This document shows, one piece after another, positions 1 to 7,268 of a stretch of DNA of 20,337 bases. This DNA comes from a virus: positions 1-20,337 of the IMG/VR virus record IMGVR_UViG_3300035698_011980, one strand, 5' to 3'. The position numbers and the translations under genes are program-made. Each line of letters opens with the position of its first letter. Positions within the stretch are counted from its first letter, which is position 1. The notes under the pieces are model-generated. The model saw only the letters and a list, made by a program, of their open reading frames with translations. It was not told the origin of the DNA and made no database searches.

Positions 1-66
1 AATAATCCGTGAGCCCGGGCCGAACCCTATCCTCAGGATGGTCCAAACGGTTCCAAGGCTTTTAAT

Positions 67-861
67 TTGTTCCCGGTTCCAGCCCGCAGGTGTTATGGTT
101 GCCGGGAGGGGCGGGTTTTAAATTTCTCGGATTATAGTGGTGCTGAACTTTGTATCATTATGATACTAGCTGATGAAAAGGAATTGATAGAGGCATTTAA
201 AAATAAAGAAGATGTACATGCAATTTTAACTAGCTTATGGTATGATGATGTTTTCCGTGTACCTGAAAGTAAACAGGTTACTTTTTCTAAAATTGATAAA
301 AATGATCCATACTGGAAAGAACTGCGAAATGCTGGAAAAAATGTTGATTTTGGATTACCCTATGGAGGCTCCGCAACAAAAATATCTGAAACTCTTGGAA
401 TTTCTATTGATGATACGATGAGAGTTTTAGCAAATGTACAAGAACGATATCCGAACTTTGCATATTTTACTAAGAATTTAATTGCACAACTAAAGCGGGA
501 TAAGTTTGTTGAAACTCTTTTCGGTAGAAAAATTTCTGTACCATATGAAGCACTTTTCAGCGGTGCAAATTATATAGTATCTGCAACCATTGCCGAACTA
601 ATTAAACGTGCGCAGATTAAGTGTGATCATTATTTTAAAACAGTGTGGAATGATGAAATAAAACTGATTATGCCGGTACATGATGAAATTATATGGTCAC
701 AGCCTAAAAGCCTTATAAAATATGATAAAGAAATCTTCTCAAAAGTAAACGTACTAATGACAACAGGATTTCCTGAAATAGCAATACCGATGAAAGTTGA
801 TCATAAAAGAACATATACAACAGGGTATGGATCGGAGGGGTATACAGAGTGGCAAAACTAA
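67..861 (+). CDS. DNA polymerase I-like (family A) polymerase domain, 5'-truncated
   Basis: C-terminal palm and fingers of a family A replicative DNA polymerase. Residues are counted from the TTG at 67. Motif A is DYSGAEL (22-28), motif B is R87-NAG-K91-NVDFGLPYG100, and motif C is VHDEI (204-208), so both catalytic carboxylates and the O-helix Arg, Lys and Tyr are present. The residue equivalent to E. coli F762 is Phe95. In motif A the usual Arg after DYSQIEL is Cys29. A GRKISVP segment follows at 153-159. The real start lies upstream of the window, so 67 only marks where this frame is clearly coding. The frame has a TGA at 10-12, while the frame starting at base 3 encodes GRTLSSGWSKRFQGF (18-62), which looks like the conserved GRxSS segment that precedes this region. 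One T fewer in the run at 60-63 would join the two. Probably the main replicative polymerase. Identity is very sure, the 5' end is not. Confidence 0.93.
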   Translation: MFPVPARRCYGCREGRVLNFSDYSGAELCIIMILADEKELIEAFKNKEDVHAILTSLWYDDVFRVPESKQVTFSKIDKNDPYWKELRNAGKNVDFGLPYGGSATKISETLGISIDDTMRVLANVQERYPNFAYFTKNLIAQLKRDKFVETLFGRKISVPYEALFSGANYIVSATIAELIKRAQIKCDHYFKTVWNDEIKLIMPVHDEIIWSQPKSLIKYDKEIFSKVNVLMTTGFPEIAIPMKVDHKRTYTTGYGSEGYTEWQN

Positions 862-1121
862 AAATCAAAAGAAAAATTTTGTGCCGTACTAATCCTATTA
901 ATAATGTATGGTTATGTGAATTTACAGAAGATAAAAATGATACATTAATAATTGTATTACCAACACCAGGAAACAATACAACGGCCAGAGAATACATCAA
1001 TAATAATGTTTCGGGTGGGGCAATTTCCAAGTATAATGTATACCCAGTATTTGAGGGGTTCTATCCTGTAAAGAAATCACTTGATTTTATTCTACACACA
1101 GCCACAGGAAAAGAACAATGA
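849..1121 (+). CDS. Hypothetical protein, 90 aa
   Basis: Unrecognised 90-residue protein. It starts at a GTG with GGAGG (834-838) 10 nt upstream and overlaps the polymerase gene by 13 bp, so the two are probably translationally coupled. The N-terminus is strongly basic (MAKLKIKRKILCR), followed by a mixed, beta-rich sequence with hydrophobic strands (TLIIVLPTP). There is no signal peptide or membrane segment. The next gene starts in its stop codon (ATGA). Its place between polymerase and primase-helicase suggests a replication accessory role, but that rests on position only. Confidence 0.75.
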   Translation: MAKLKIKRKILCRTNPINNVWLCEFTEDKNDTLIIVLPTPGNNTTAREYINNNVSGGAISKYNVYPVFEGFYPVKKSLDFILHTATGKEQ

Positions 1122-1363
1122 GACACTTACTCAAGAAAATCACAACAGATAGTTTTATTATGTATTGTGGTATAGTAGAATCAAAGCATAAATGTACATA
1201 CTTAAACAGTACATATAAAAAACCTATGACAGAGATAACTAATGAATTTCAGAATGTATCATGTCCGGGTTGCCTACATAAAGTAGTAATTGCAATGAAT
1301 ACAAAAAGAGATGTTTTATTAAATGAGTTGACAGGAGATCAGGATGAAAATGAAACGCCTTGA
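1118..1363 (+). CDS. Hypothetical small cysteine-rich protein, 81 aa
   Basis: 81-residue protein starting in the 4-bp ATGA overlap with the previous gene. Four cysteines in two groups, C17 and C26 then C49 and C52 (the second a CPGC knuckle), could bind one zinc ion. The tail is acidic (DQDENETP). No family is recognised. It sits in a tight run from polymerase to primase-helicase, and the next small gene starts inside its 3' end. A zinc-ribbon fold is an inference from cysteine spacing only. Confidence 0.72.
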   Translation: MRHLLKKITTDSFIMYCGIVESKHKCTYLNSTYKKPMTEITNEFQNVSCPGCLHKVVIAMNTKRDVLLNELTGDQDENETP

Positions 1364-1520
1364 ATTACTAAAGCGGATCTGTGATGAGGCTGGATTAGTA
1401 CCTAATGTTAAGATGTATTTTAGTAAAAGACAACTTGAGCAAATACTTTTATCGTTCAAAACTATGAAAGGTGATTTACAAAAAGTAGATAAGAAAAAAA
1501 CAGATACCATCCACGCCTAA
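1344..1520 (+). CDS. Hypothetical small basic protein, 58 aa
   Basis: ATG at 1344 preceded by AGGAG (1333-1337), ending at TAA 1518-1520. It overlaps the 3' end of the upstream gene by 20 bp. The product is helical and basic (MKMKRLELLKRICDEAGL at the start, KVDKKKTDT near the end). The good ribosome-binding site and its fit between two genes support it as real. Function unknown. It is followed after 18 bp by the primase-helicase. Confidence 0.6.
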   Translation: MKMKRLELLKRICDEAGLVPNVKMYFSKRQLEQILLSFKTMKGDLQKVDKKKTDTIHA

Positions 1521-1538
1521 CAAATGTAAGGGCATCTA

Positions 1539-3692
1539 ATGCTTACCAGAAAGATTAAATCAGGCGGTGGTGATGATCTTAAACACACCAATATACAGGC
1601 GTATATACAGCACGGGTTTACTCCGGCTGAAATAGCAGGTGGTGGTAAAGAACGGATTGGTTTTTGTCCGTTTTGTGGTAAGGGCAGGAAACATAGCTTT
1701 AGTGTCAACATAGAAACTAAGGATTGGCAGTGCTTCCGTTGTGCAAAACATGGTGGCTTCCAAACATTCTTAAAAGAGATTGTTAGTTTATCAATTGCCA
1801 ATTTTAAAGATAACATTGCACTCAAACTTGCCACCTCCAGAGGCATCAAAATTGAAACAATGCGGCGATGGGATATAGGGTATAACCCACTAAATAATAA
1901 ATACACGATCCCGCTCTATGACATTGACCACGATAAGATCATGAATATTTATACTTATCAAATTGGTAAAAATATTTATGCTACCGCAAACTGTGACCGG
2001 GGATTACTTGGTTGGCATTCACTGGAGGAAAAAAAGGGCGTACATTATTTATGCGAAGGTGTGTGGGATATGCTTTGCATGGATGAAATTCTTACCGTGA
2101 TTGGGCGTGGTGATGATGTGGTTGTGGCATTACCCGGTGCAACTACGTTTAGATCCAATTGGGCACAATTCTTTTTAGATAAAGATGTTATTGATATTCA
2201 CGATTTTGATCATGACCGTACTATACACGGACGTACTGAAATCGGTGCCGGGGCTAAGGGTTCTTTAAAAGTGTATAACATTTTACAAAGCTGTACCCGG
2301 ACACTGGGATTTGTCCATTGGCCTAAGACTAAAAAGAACGGGTTTGATTTACGGGATCATTTTATCGAGCATAAAAAGGATCACTTGATATCCTATAAGC
2401 TGATACAAACTCTTATACAGCAAGAGCCGCCACACATTGAACAGAACAAAGGGACTACTGAGGTAAAAGAAAGTCTTACCGGGGATGGTATGAAAGCGGA
2501 GGATGTGTACACTGGTTATAGTAAATGGCTCAAGCTGAAAACTACGGATGTATTAGATATAATATTCGGATCTATTATAGGAAACCGGCTCCCGGACGAT
2601 CCGATCTGGATGTTCCTTGTGGGTGTTTCAGGTGGTGGAAAGTCCGCTCCGCTGTTGTCTTTGTTTGATGCACCACTTATTCGCAGTACCAGCAACTTTA
2701 CACCTAAAGCCCTTGTAAGTGGTTCAACGGGGCCGGGAGGTGGTGATCCTTCGCTTATCCCAAAACTTGATGGGAAAGTATTAATTATAAAGGATTTGAC
2801 CACTATATTAAAACAACCAGAACAAGATAAAAATGCAATATTCGGAATTTTACGGGATGCTTATGATGGTATAACAGAGCGCCACATCGGAACAGGTGTG
2901 CACCGTTTTTATAAAAGTAGTTTCGGTATGTTATGTGGAACTACACGAGCAATTGATCTAGAGGAAAATAGTACCAGCGCTGCACTGGGAGAACGTTTTA
3001 TCCAATGGGAATATCCAGAGCTAACAGATGATGAGGAATTAGAAATTATTGGTATGGCAATGCGTACCGCTGAGGATCGAAAAGCTGATCAAATGAAAGC
3101 GGAACTAAACGAAATAGCACATAAAGTATTAAATCATAAGTTCACCCATATACCTATTATACGCGATGACCTGCGGTATAAACTAATGCGGTGTGCTCAG
3201 GCATGTAGTAAGTTGCGAGCATATGTGAACAGGGAAAAATATCATAAGACAATTACACATCACGCTTTCAAGGAACTGGGAACCCGGCTAATAAAAGTAT
3301 ATACCAAACTTATGATTGGGATCTCTCAATTCCGTGGGCTTGAGTTTGTAGATGAAAATGTATATACAATTATAAAACATTCTATCCGCAGTACCATACC
3401 AGCACGTATTGATAAAATTCTTATTTACTTTTTTTCCAGTGACCCGGACAAACCAAAAGATCCCCACAATGTAGCGGAGGCAATTGGCTTGCCATATGTT
3501 ACGTGTGAATTACAGATTGGCAATATGGTTATGTTTGGGGCGCTTAATAGAATCAAATTGTCCGGGGCGAAATGTCTTTATAAGTTGGCACCAAGTATGC
3601 TAAAAATGTTAAAAGATGCTGAGTTATATAATATGAAACAAGACAAGAAAAAACAGGTGCTAAAGAGACTAAGAAACCTCAAGTTACCTTGA
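1539..3692 (+). CDS. Primase-helicase (CHC2-type zinc finger, TOPRIM, P-loop ATPase)
   Basis: 717-residue replication protein. Residues 43-68 carry a primase-type zinc-binding site (CPFC at 43-46 and CFRC at 65-68, the latter in WQCFRCAKHGG). A TOPRIM-like region follows: CEGVWD (172-177) gives the catalytic Glu173 and DFDHD (222-226) the acidic pair. The C-terminal half is a P-loop ATPase with Walker A GVSGGGKS (362-369), Walker B LIIKDL (415-420) and a likely arginine finger in LGERFI (Arg486). This order of primase then helicase is that of single-chain phage primase-helicases (T7 gp4 is the best-known example), though the ATPase part looks more like phage/plasmid AAA+ or SF3-type motors than RecA-type ones; that sub-assignment is uncertain. 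It starts MLTRKIKSGGG, a peptide shared with other proteins here. Weak SD TAAGGG (1527-1532). Likely loads at the fork with the upstream polymerase. Confidence 0.88.
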   Translation: MLTRKIKSGGGDDLKHTNIQAYIQHGFTPAEIAGGGKERIGFCPFCGKGRKHSFSVNIETKDWQCFRCAKHGGFQTFLKEIVSLSIANFKDNIALKLATSRGIKIETMRRWDIGYNPLNNKYTIPLYDIDHDKIMNIYTYQIGKNIYATANCDRGLLGWHSLEEKKGVHYLCEGVWDMLCMDEILTVIGRGDDVVVALPGATTFRSNWAQFFLDKDVIDIHDFDHDRTIHGRTEIGAGAKGSLKVYNILQSCTRTLGFVHWPKTKKNGFDLRDHFIEHKKDHLISYKLIQTLIQQEPPHIEQNKGTTEVKESLTGDGMKAEDVYTGYSKWLKLKTTDVLDIIFGSIIGNRLPDDPIWMFLVGVSGGGKSAPLLSLFDAPLIRSTSNFTPKALVSGSTGPGGGDPSLIPKLDGKVLIIKDLTTILKQPEQDKNAIFGILRDAYDGITERHIGTGVHRFYKSSFGMLCGTTRAIDLEENSTSAALGERFIQWEYPELTDDEELEIIGMAMRTAEDRKADQMKAELNEIAHKVLNHKFTHIPIIRDDLRYKLMRCAQACSKLRAYVNREKYHKTITHHAFKELGTRLIKVYTKLMIGISQFRGLEFVDENVYTIIKHSIRSTIPARIDKILIYFFSSDPDKPKDPHNVAEAIGLPYVTCELQIGNMVMFGALNRIKLSGAKCLYKLAPSMLKMLKDAELYNMKQDKKKQVLKRLRNLKLP

Positions 3693-3804
3693 CAGAATGA
3701 ATATAAGAATCGCCCCTGTTTTGTTATGTGTTTTGAGTGGTTCCGGGGTTTTATAGGATTTTCAGAATTATAAAAAGTGTATGTTTTGATTGACAAAATG
3801 AATA
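3689..3804 (+). repeat. Imperfect direct repeat, 15 nt, two copies 101 bp apart
   Basis: TTGACAGAATGAATA (3689-3703) and TTGACAAAATGAATA (3790-3804) differ at one base. The first spans the primase-helicase stop codon; the second lies just before the following weak reading frame. Both contain a perfect TTGACA, but no -10 box lies 16-18 nt further on, so they are not obvious sigma70 promoters. They could be binding sites for a replication or regulatory protein, or chance. Confidence 0.4.
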
Positions 3805-3823
3805 AACTTGAAAGGCGTTGAAA

Positions 3824-4138
3824 ATGTACCGAACCAGAGAAAATACCCGGATCACCTGTAAAATGTGGTGGTATGTTTGGTATGGTTTATGCATTTTGAT
3901 AGTATGTAACTTATTGAAAAACGCAATTCTATTTATAAAATGCTGTAAAAATGCGACGTTTCAGGAGTATACAGGGGGATCAAAAAGTCTAATCTTACTA
4001 CTATATTCTTTACAAATAATAAAGATAATAAAGAAAGTAGTATATAAGAAAGAAGAAAGAAAATGTTTACCCCCATACCCCAATCTATATTGTAGCGTTT
4101 TTACAGCAAAACGTAATTTTTTATCTTTATTTAGTTGA
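3824..4138 (+). CDS. Doubtful small membrane protein, 104 aa
   Basis: Open frame from ATG 3824 with AAAGG (3811-3815) 8 nt upstream. The N-terminal part has one likely membrane-spanning segment (WWYVWYGLCILIVCNLL, residues about 16-32). The second half is low in complexity, rich in Leu, Ile and Lys, and overlaps inverted-repeat sequence. It looks more like chance open sequence than a selected protein. An in-frame TTG at 3818 would add two residues. Treat as a possible gene only. Confidence 0.3.
   Translation: MYRTRENTRITCKMWWYVWYGLCILIVCNLLKNAILFIKCCKNATFQEYTGGSKSLILLLYSLQIIKIIKKVVYKKEERKCLPPYPNLYCSVFTAKRNFLSLFS
3942..4107. repeat. Inverted repeat, 13-nt arms 140 bp apart
   Basis: GCTGTAAAAATGC (3942-3954) and GCGTTTTTACAGC (4095-4107) are reverse complements except for one position that would form a G-U pair in RNA. 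They enclose about 140 bp that include a smaller pair, CTACTATATTC against AAGTAGTAT. This could fold the region into a large stem in RNA or mark protein-binding sites. Confidence 0.35.
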
Positions 4139-4163
4139 TAAATACTGTACCTAATAATATATT
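4135..4163 (+). promoter_or_regulatory. Putative sigma70-like promoter
   Basis: -35 TTGATA (4135-4140) and -10 TATATT (4158-4163) are separated by exactly 17 nt; each matches the consensus at five of six bases. Transcription would begin near 4170, just at the AAGGAG ribosome-binding site of the gene at 4182, leaving a very short leader. It lies at the end of the largest gap in the left half, where a new transcript for the following gene run would be expected. Confidence 0.42.
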
Positions 4164-4181
4164 GATAGTAAGGAGAAAAAT

Positions 4182-4403
4182 ATGGCAACACTAACAAAAA
4201 AATCAGGCGTGGCACGTGCTAAAGATTGGCGTATGGTATCTATGCCTTTCGGAAAATATAAAGGAAGTACGATGTATGAAATTTTCCTTAATGATAAGAG
4301 GTACATTACAGATTTTTTGATACATGAAACTAGTTTATATGGGCCGGTTGCGGATGCTATACAGGCGGCTAATGATTTTATACTTGAACTGCATGGGGGA
4401 TAA
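4182..4403 (+). CDS. FGKYKG-motif protein (ExoX C-terminal/DUF3820-like), 73 aa
   Basis: 73 residues with a strong SD (AAGGAG, 4170-4175, 6 nt before ATG). The core MPFGKYKGSTMYEIF followed by DKRYITDFLI matches the small domain found at the C-terminus of exonuclease X-like proteins and in stand-alone DUF3820-type proteins, where PFGKYKG-x-x-hydrophobic and a Tyr-containing helix are typical. The role of the stand-alone form is not well defined; nucleic-acid binding is likely. The N-terminus, MATLTKKSG, is a variant of the LTRK peptide seen on several proteins here. First gene after the putative promoter. Confidence 0.7.
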   Translation: MATLTKKSGVARAKDWRMVSMPFGKYKGSTMYEIFLNDKRYITDFLIHETSLYGPVADAIQAANDFILELHGG

Positions 4404-4404
4404 T

Positions 4405-4707
4405 ATGGCTCCGGGCATATATGGTGTACATGTTAAAGATAAAATTCTTGCTGAGATAATGAGTGAGGATCTTAAAAATGTTTTACTTTTGCTGGTGCCA
4501 TTTGATAGTGTTGTTGTATCTAATGTGCTATTGGTGCATAAACTAATTGAAATGCTTGGGCATGAAAACAGAAATGTACAGCAGTTGCAAGTTCTTGGTT
4601 CTCAAAATTCGGATAAGATTAATCTGTTAGTACATAGAAATCAGGGATTGCTAAACAAACTCGGAAGAGTGCGCCGGGAAATAAACAAACCTATTGATAA
4701 TTTATAA
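4405..4707 (+). CDS. Hypothetical helical protein, 100 aa
   Basis: Start chosen at ATG 4405 because GGGGGA (4395-4400) lies just upstream and it begins 1 bp after the previous stop; the frame is open further upstream but there it overlaps the FGKYKG gene. The sequence is mostly helical (DLKNVLLLLVPF, LLVHKLIEMLGHENRNVQQLQ, LVHRNQGLLNKLGRVRREI), with heptad-like Leu spacing that would suit a coiled coil. No cysteines or known motif. Function unknown. Confidence 0.7.
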   Translation: MAPGIYGVHVKDKILAEIMSEDLKNVLLLLVPFDSVVVSNVLLVHKLIEMLGHENRNVQQLQVLGSQNSDKINLLVHRNQGLLNKLGRVRREINKPIDNL

Positions 4708-4732
4708 CTTTTTCTTTTACTATGGGGTGTAT

Positions 4733-5038
4733 ATGTCTGTGTCATTTCGTAAATGCATTATCCATGTTTCTGATAATTGTAAGCTTGCTTTAAAATTAAA
4801 TGTTCCTAAAGGGGTTATGATTATTGGTGGACATTCAGAATCACAGAACATGATGGAGACTATTATTGTAGAATACTTTGCACGTACCCCCGGTAAATTT
4901 CAGAAGGTGGGGTATAGTAAAATTAAGTATATAGTACGAATTTCTTTCCGTGATTTTTATTCTGGGATAGCATTACTCAGGGATCATTTTTTCACGGTGG
5001 AGGAAAATATTAAATCATTAGGAACTTTAATCCGTTAG
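4733..5038 (+). CDS. Hypothetical protein, 101 aa
   Basis: Start chosen at ATG 4733 (MSVSFRKCIIHV) because GGGGTG lies just upstream (4724-4729). The longer in-frame start at 4694 would give an odd Phe/Tyr-rich leader overlapping the previous gene. The product is a small alpha/beta protein with strands such as CIIHVSDN, GVMIIGGHS and KYIVRISF and no membrane segment. No family recognised. It ends 6 bp before the clamp-like gene, so probably shares its transcript. Confidence 0.68.
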   Translation: MSVSFRKCIIHVSDNCKLALKLNVPKGVMIIGGHSESQNMMETIIVEYFARTPGKFQKVGYSKIKYIVRISFRDFYSGIALLRDHFFTVEENIKSLGTLIR

Positions 5039-5044
5039 GTTATT

Positions 5045-5731
5045 ATGACTATACTTAATAGTACATGTTTACAGGCTGTTGAATTGATCACACCGGACAA
5101 AAAAACCCCGCTGTTGAATAACGTGCATATTACACACAACGGATCGGTAATAACATCAAACAGTCAAGCGGTAATGGGGGTACAAAGTCCAGCACTAAAA
5201 CAGAAAGCAACAGCGGAGGACATTAACGCCGATACTATTAAAGAGGTACTAAAGGCAATGCCCAAGTCCAGCAAGTATAAGGATCTTATTGACATTGTAG
5301 AAATGCAGCGGGATGGTAACAAAGTATTTTTTACATTTAATGATGGCCTACGGCAGCGTAGTATAGAGGCTAAGACATACACGCATGGGTATATTGATTA
5401 CAAAACTTTGATCAAACGGAATTTAGATTTTGAGGGTAGCCCCTCTGTGTGTATTTCTCAGAAGAGATTACTTACAGCCTTGAGAACCTTTGAAAAGATC
5501 CGGCCAGATAGTTCTGCGGTACACCCGGTATTTATGCATATTACAGATGAGGCGTTGACATTACGGATACAGGTACAGCATACAGATCCGAATGGTAAGA
5601 CAATTACTCAACATGTTTTTTGTGTGCTTAGACAAGATCGTGTACCCCAATGGCTTGAACTAAATGAATGGGAAAAAGGTTTTATTAATAAACCAATACT
5701 ATCACGTAAGAAAATTTTAAAGCGGGGGTGA
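5045..5731 (+). CDS. Possible sliding-clamp-like (DNA polymerase processivity) protein
   Basis: 228 residues, ATG 5045. The pattern resembles DnaN-type clamp domains: an N-terminal PLLNNVHITHNGSVITSN segment (compare P-x-L-x-N-hydrophobic in clamp proteins), a middle part on a KVFFTFNDG strand, and a second stretch, RLLTALRTFEKIRPD then VFMHITDEALTLRIQ, like a repeat of helix plus strand pairs. At 228 residues it is shorter than bacterial beta clamps (about 370), which would suit a two-domain or phage-type clamp. A phage with its own family A polymerase and primase-helicase could well encode one. No sequence motif proves this, so it is a weak fold-level guess; it could be another beta-rich replication factor. 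Confidence 0.42.
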   Translation: MTILNSTCLQAVELITPDKKTPLLNNVHITHNGSVITSNSQAVMGVQSPALKQKATAEDINADTIKEVLKAMPKSSKYKDLIDIVEMQRDGNKVFFTFNDGLRQRSIEAKTYTHGYIDYKTLIKRNLDFEGSPSVCISQKRLLTALRTFEKIRPDSSAVHPVFMHITDEALTLRIQVQHTDPNGKTITQHVFCVLRQDRVPQWLELNEWEKGFINKPILSRKKILKRG

Positions 5732-5732
5732 G

Positions 5733-5849
5733 GTGATAGCGTATATACTAGCATGGATAGGAATTGCAGGTTGTATTATTTGGTTTGCGGCTATTATAAA
5801 ATCATATTATTTAACTTGGAAGGATGGTAAGGATGAAAAAGAATTATGA
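5733..5849 (+). CDS. Tiny single-pass membrane protein, 38 aa
   Basis: GTG start at 5733 with a G-rich SD (GGGGG, 5724-5728), stop TGA 5847-5849. The first 22 residues form one clear membrane helix (IAYILAWIGIAGCIIWFAAII) followed by a charged cytoplasmic tail (WKDGKDEKEL). It lies directly after the clamp-like gene and overlaps the next gene by 4 bp (ATGA). The helix, SD and coupling make it a good candidate despite its size. Role unknown; small phage membrane peptides can act in lysis, superinfection exclusion or membrane anchoring, but nothing here chooses between these. Confidence 0.5.
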   Translation: MIAYILAWIGIAGCIIWFAAIIKSYYLTWKDGKDEKEL

Positions 5850-6088
5850 TAACAAATCGCAGAAAAGTTCTTACACGAACAAAGCCAGCGGAACAAAACA
5901 GAACAGTATTAACAAGGGGCAAGCCACTAAGCCGGGTACAGAAAGTAAAGGGCAACGGAATAAGTAAGCGCAGACTGGATGAGTATTGCCCCCACGGGTG
6001 TACTCGTTTAATAACTGATGGACAATTAATCTGGTGTGGTTATGTTAAGTGTACATACTATAGAACAGCACAAAAAAGAAATTATTAA
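5846..6088 (+). CDS. LTR-repeat, paired-cysteine small protein, 80 aa
   Basis: 80 residues, starting in the ATGA overlap with the tiny membrane gene. The N-terminal half is basic and carries two copies of a short motif, VLTRTKP (8-14) and VLTRGKP (21-27), then PLSRVQKVKGNG. This recalls the N-terminus of the small terminase at 14097 (LTVKGKKPLARQ). The C-terminal half has CPHGC and CGYVKC cysteine pairs, suitable for one zinc ion. Probably nucleic-acid binding. A 44-codon frame at 5833-5967 overlaps it in another frame but has no such features. Confidence 0.6.
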   Translation: MITNRRKVLTRTKPAEQNRTVLTRGKPLSRVQKVKGNGISKRRLDEYCPHGCTRLITDGQLIWCGYVKCTYYRTAQKRNY

Positions 6089-6242
6089 TCAGGTGAACGC
6101 ATCCCCGGAACCGTTGCGGGAGTACATTCATAGTTTATCGGTGGGGCCATACGCGGAGTTACTCTTTGAACTTGAGGCACTGAGGAATCAGAATACAGAA
6201 TTATTATTTTTACTAAACCGAAAGGCGGATGCTGATGGCTAA
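6042..6242 (+). CDS. Hypothetical helical protein, 66 aa
   Basis: Start taken at ATG 6042; a GTG at 6036 would add two residues. Neither has a strong SD, and the gene overlaps the previous one by 47 bp. The product is helical and acidic (TIEQHKKEIINQVN, AELLFELEALRNQNTELLFLL), the second part having leucine heptads that could form a coiled-coil dimer. No family recognised. It overlaps the next gene's likely start by 8 bp. Confidence 0.55.
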   Translation: MLSVHTIEQHKKEIINQVNASPEPLREYIHSLSVGPYAELLFELEALRNQNTELLFLLNRKADADG

Positions 6243-6534
6243 AGCTAAGAAAGAAGATGGGCCGGTTCTTAAACATACTTACCCCCGGAGGGTAAAGGTG
6301 TTATTTGTAAAGCTGGAAACCATAGAGATCGATCAAGCCCTCGATCATGTTATGGATGAAGAGTTGGAGGCACAATTCGCAATTGTTAATAAAGGGTTGC
6401 AAGGCGAAAGAAAAGATAGATCTGGTACGGTAGTAGGTAGCGTCTTAGCCGTACAGAGTATTATTGTTGATCCTATGTTTGGACTCCCCTCCAGAGAAAA
6501 GATGCGTAAACTAATGTCGAAGGCTAAAAAATAA
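6235..6534 (+). CDS. Hypothetical protein, 99 aa
   Basis: Start placed at ATG 6235 (MAKAKKEDG) because AAAGGCGG (6221-6228) gives the better spacing; an in-frame ATG at 6229 adds two residues. It has basic ends (MAKAKK, KMRKLMSKAKK) and a central mixed alpha/beta segment (RRVKVLFVKLETIEI, VVGSVLAVQSIIVDP). No motif recognised. It lies 2 bp before the ParB-like gene, so probably cotranscribed with it. Confidence 0.65.
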   Translation: MAKAKKEDGPVLKHTYPRRVKVLFVKLETIEIDQALDHVMDEELEAQFAIVNKGLQGERKDRSGTVVGSVLAVQSIIVDPMFGLPSREKMRKLMSKAKK

Positions 6535-6536
6535 TT

Positions 6537-7268
6537 ATGCTGACAAGAAAAACAGCCGCCTCCGTTAGCGCCATAAATTCTGGTCCCGTTTTGTGGACAA
6601 AAGAAACACGCTCCGTTGCTGAGTTACATCCAAATCCGCGCAACGTAAATGCAATGACAAAGCGGCAATATAAAGAACTGATAATATCCATTGAAAAATT
6701 TGGATATGTGGAACCAATAGTAATCAATAGAGACAATCAGATCATCGGCGGATTTCACCGCTGGAGTACATTCAATGAGGCGGGGCAAACAGAATTAATT
6801 ATCGATGTCCGTGTTCCCAGCCGTTTACTTTTCCCCCATGAATGTGATGAATTAATGTTAAGGCTTAATCAAAGCGGTGAGGTGGATAGGGATGTGCTGT
6901 TGCGGAATTTTGAAAAGAAAGATTTACTTGACTATGGTTTTTCTGAAAAGGAAATCACAGTTGAGGATCAAACGCAACCCGGCAACACATTGAGCCGTAC
7001 CGATCCAGAAAAGGATAAGAAACTTTTTATTAAAGAATTGAAAAAGTTTCATGATCAGATCATGCTATATGATACCAGTAAGCTGAGCACGGATTCTAAA
7101 CTTAGTGAGGCGTTACAGTGTATAGAAGATGCCATTGGGGATATATATGTGTACAATGAAAAAAGCTACCAAGAAAAATCCACGCACGGTTTAGTAGTTC
7201 GGCAGCTTAGTATGTACCTTTGTGATATTCTTTGGGCTTTCTCGGAGTTGGTGGTTGACAATGATTAA
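6537..7268 (+). CDS. ParB-like nuclease/partition-type N-terminal domain protein
   Basis: 243 residues. Residues about 25-85 follow the ParB/Srx N-terminal pattern: VAELHPNPRNVN, then a helix ending SIEKFGYVEPIVINRDN, then IIGGFHRWSTFNEAG, in the place of the family's GHxR box. Phage proteins with only this domain often sit beside DNA methyltransferases and may act as DNA-binding, nuclease or NTP-dependent adaptor proteins; here a methyltransferase follows at once. The C-terminal 100 residues are helical and unassigned. It begins MLTRKTAASVS, the shared LTRK peptide. No strong SD precedes the ATG. The next gene starts inside its 3' end. Confidence 0.8.
   Translation: MLTRKTAASVSAINSGPVLWTKETRSVAELHPNPRNVNAMTKRQYKELIISIEKFGYVEPIVINRDNQIIGGFHRWSTFNEAGQTELIIDVRVPSRLLFPHECDELMLRLNQSGEVDRDVLLRNFEKKDLLDYGFSEKEITVEDQTQPGNTLSRTDPEKDKKLFIKELKKFHDQIMLYDTSKLSTDSKLSEALQCIEDAIGDIYVYNEKSYQEKSTHGLVVRQLSMYLCDILWAFSELVVDND

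Larger units (their letters stand above)
3693..4181. other. AT-rich, mostly non-coding region with repeats
   Basis: A 489-bp stretch between the primase-helicase and the next well-supported gene, in a window where gaps are otherwise under about 260 bp. It holds one weak reading frame (3824-4138), a copy of the direct repeat, a long-range inverted repeat, several A/T runs and a plausible promoter at its 3' end. Such a gap next to replication genes could be an origin or control region. That is an inference from position and composition. Confidence 0.45.

Noticed and set aside
11-53. GC-rich segment able to fold: GAGCC with GGTTC, GGGCC with GGTCC, ATCC with GGAT, like the end of an intron
   Set aside because: The same bases encode polymerase-like sequence (GRTLSSGWSKRFQGF) in another frame, and the stem does not match group II domain V in size. 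Upstream sequence would be needed to call an intron.
3711-3752. CCCC and GGGG followed by TTTT after the primase-helicase gene, a possible terminator
   Set aside because: Only four pairs with a loop of about 30 nt; too weak to call.
5833-5967. 44-codon frame with a fair SD overlapping the gene at 5846
   Set aside because: Its product is low-complexity and polar with no motif; the frame at 5846 has repeated LTR motifs and cysteine pairs and is coupled by ATGA to the gene before.
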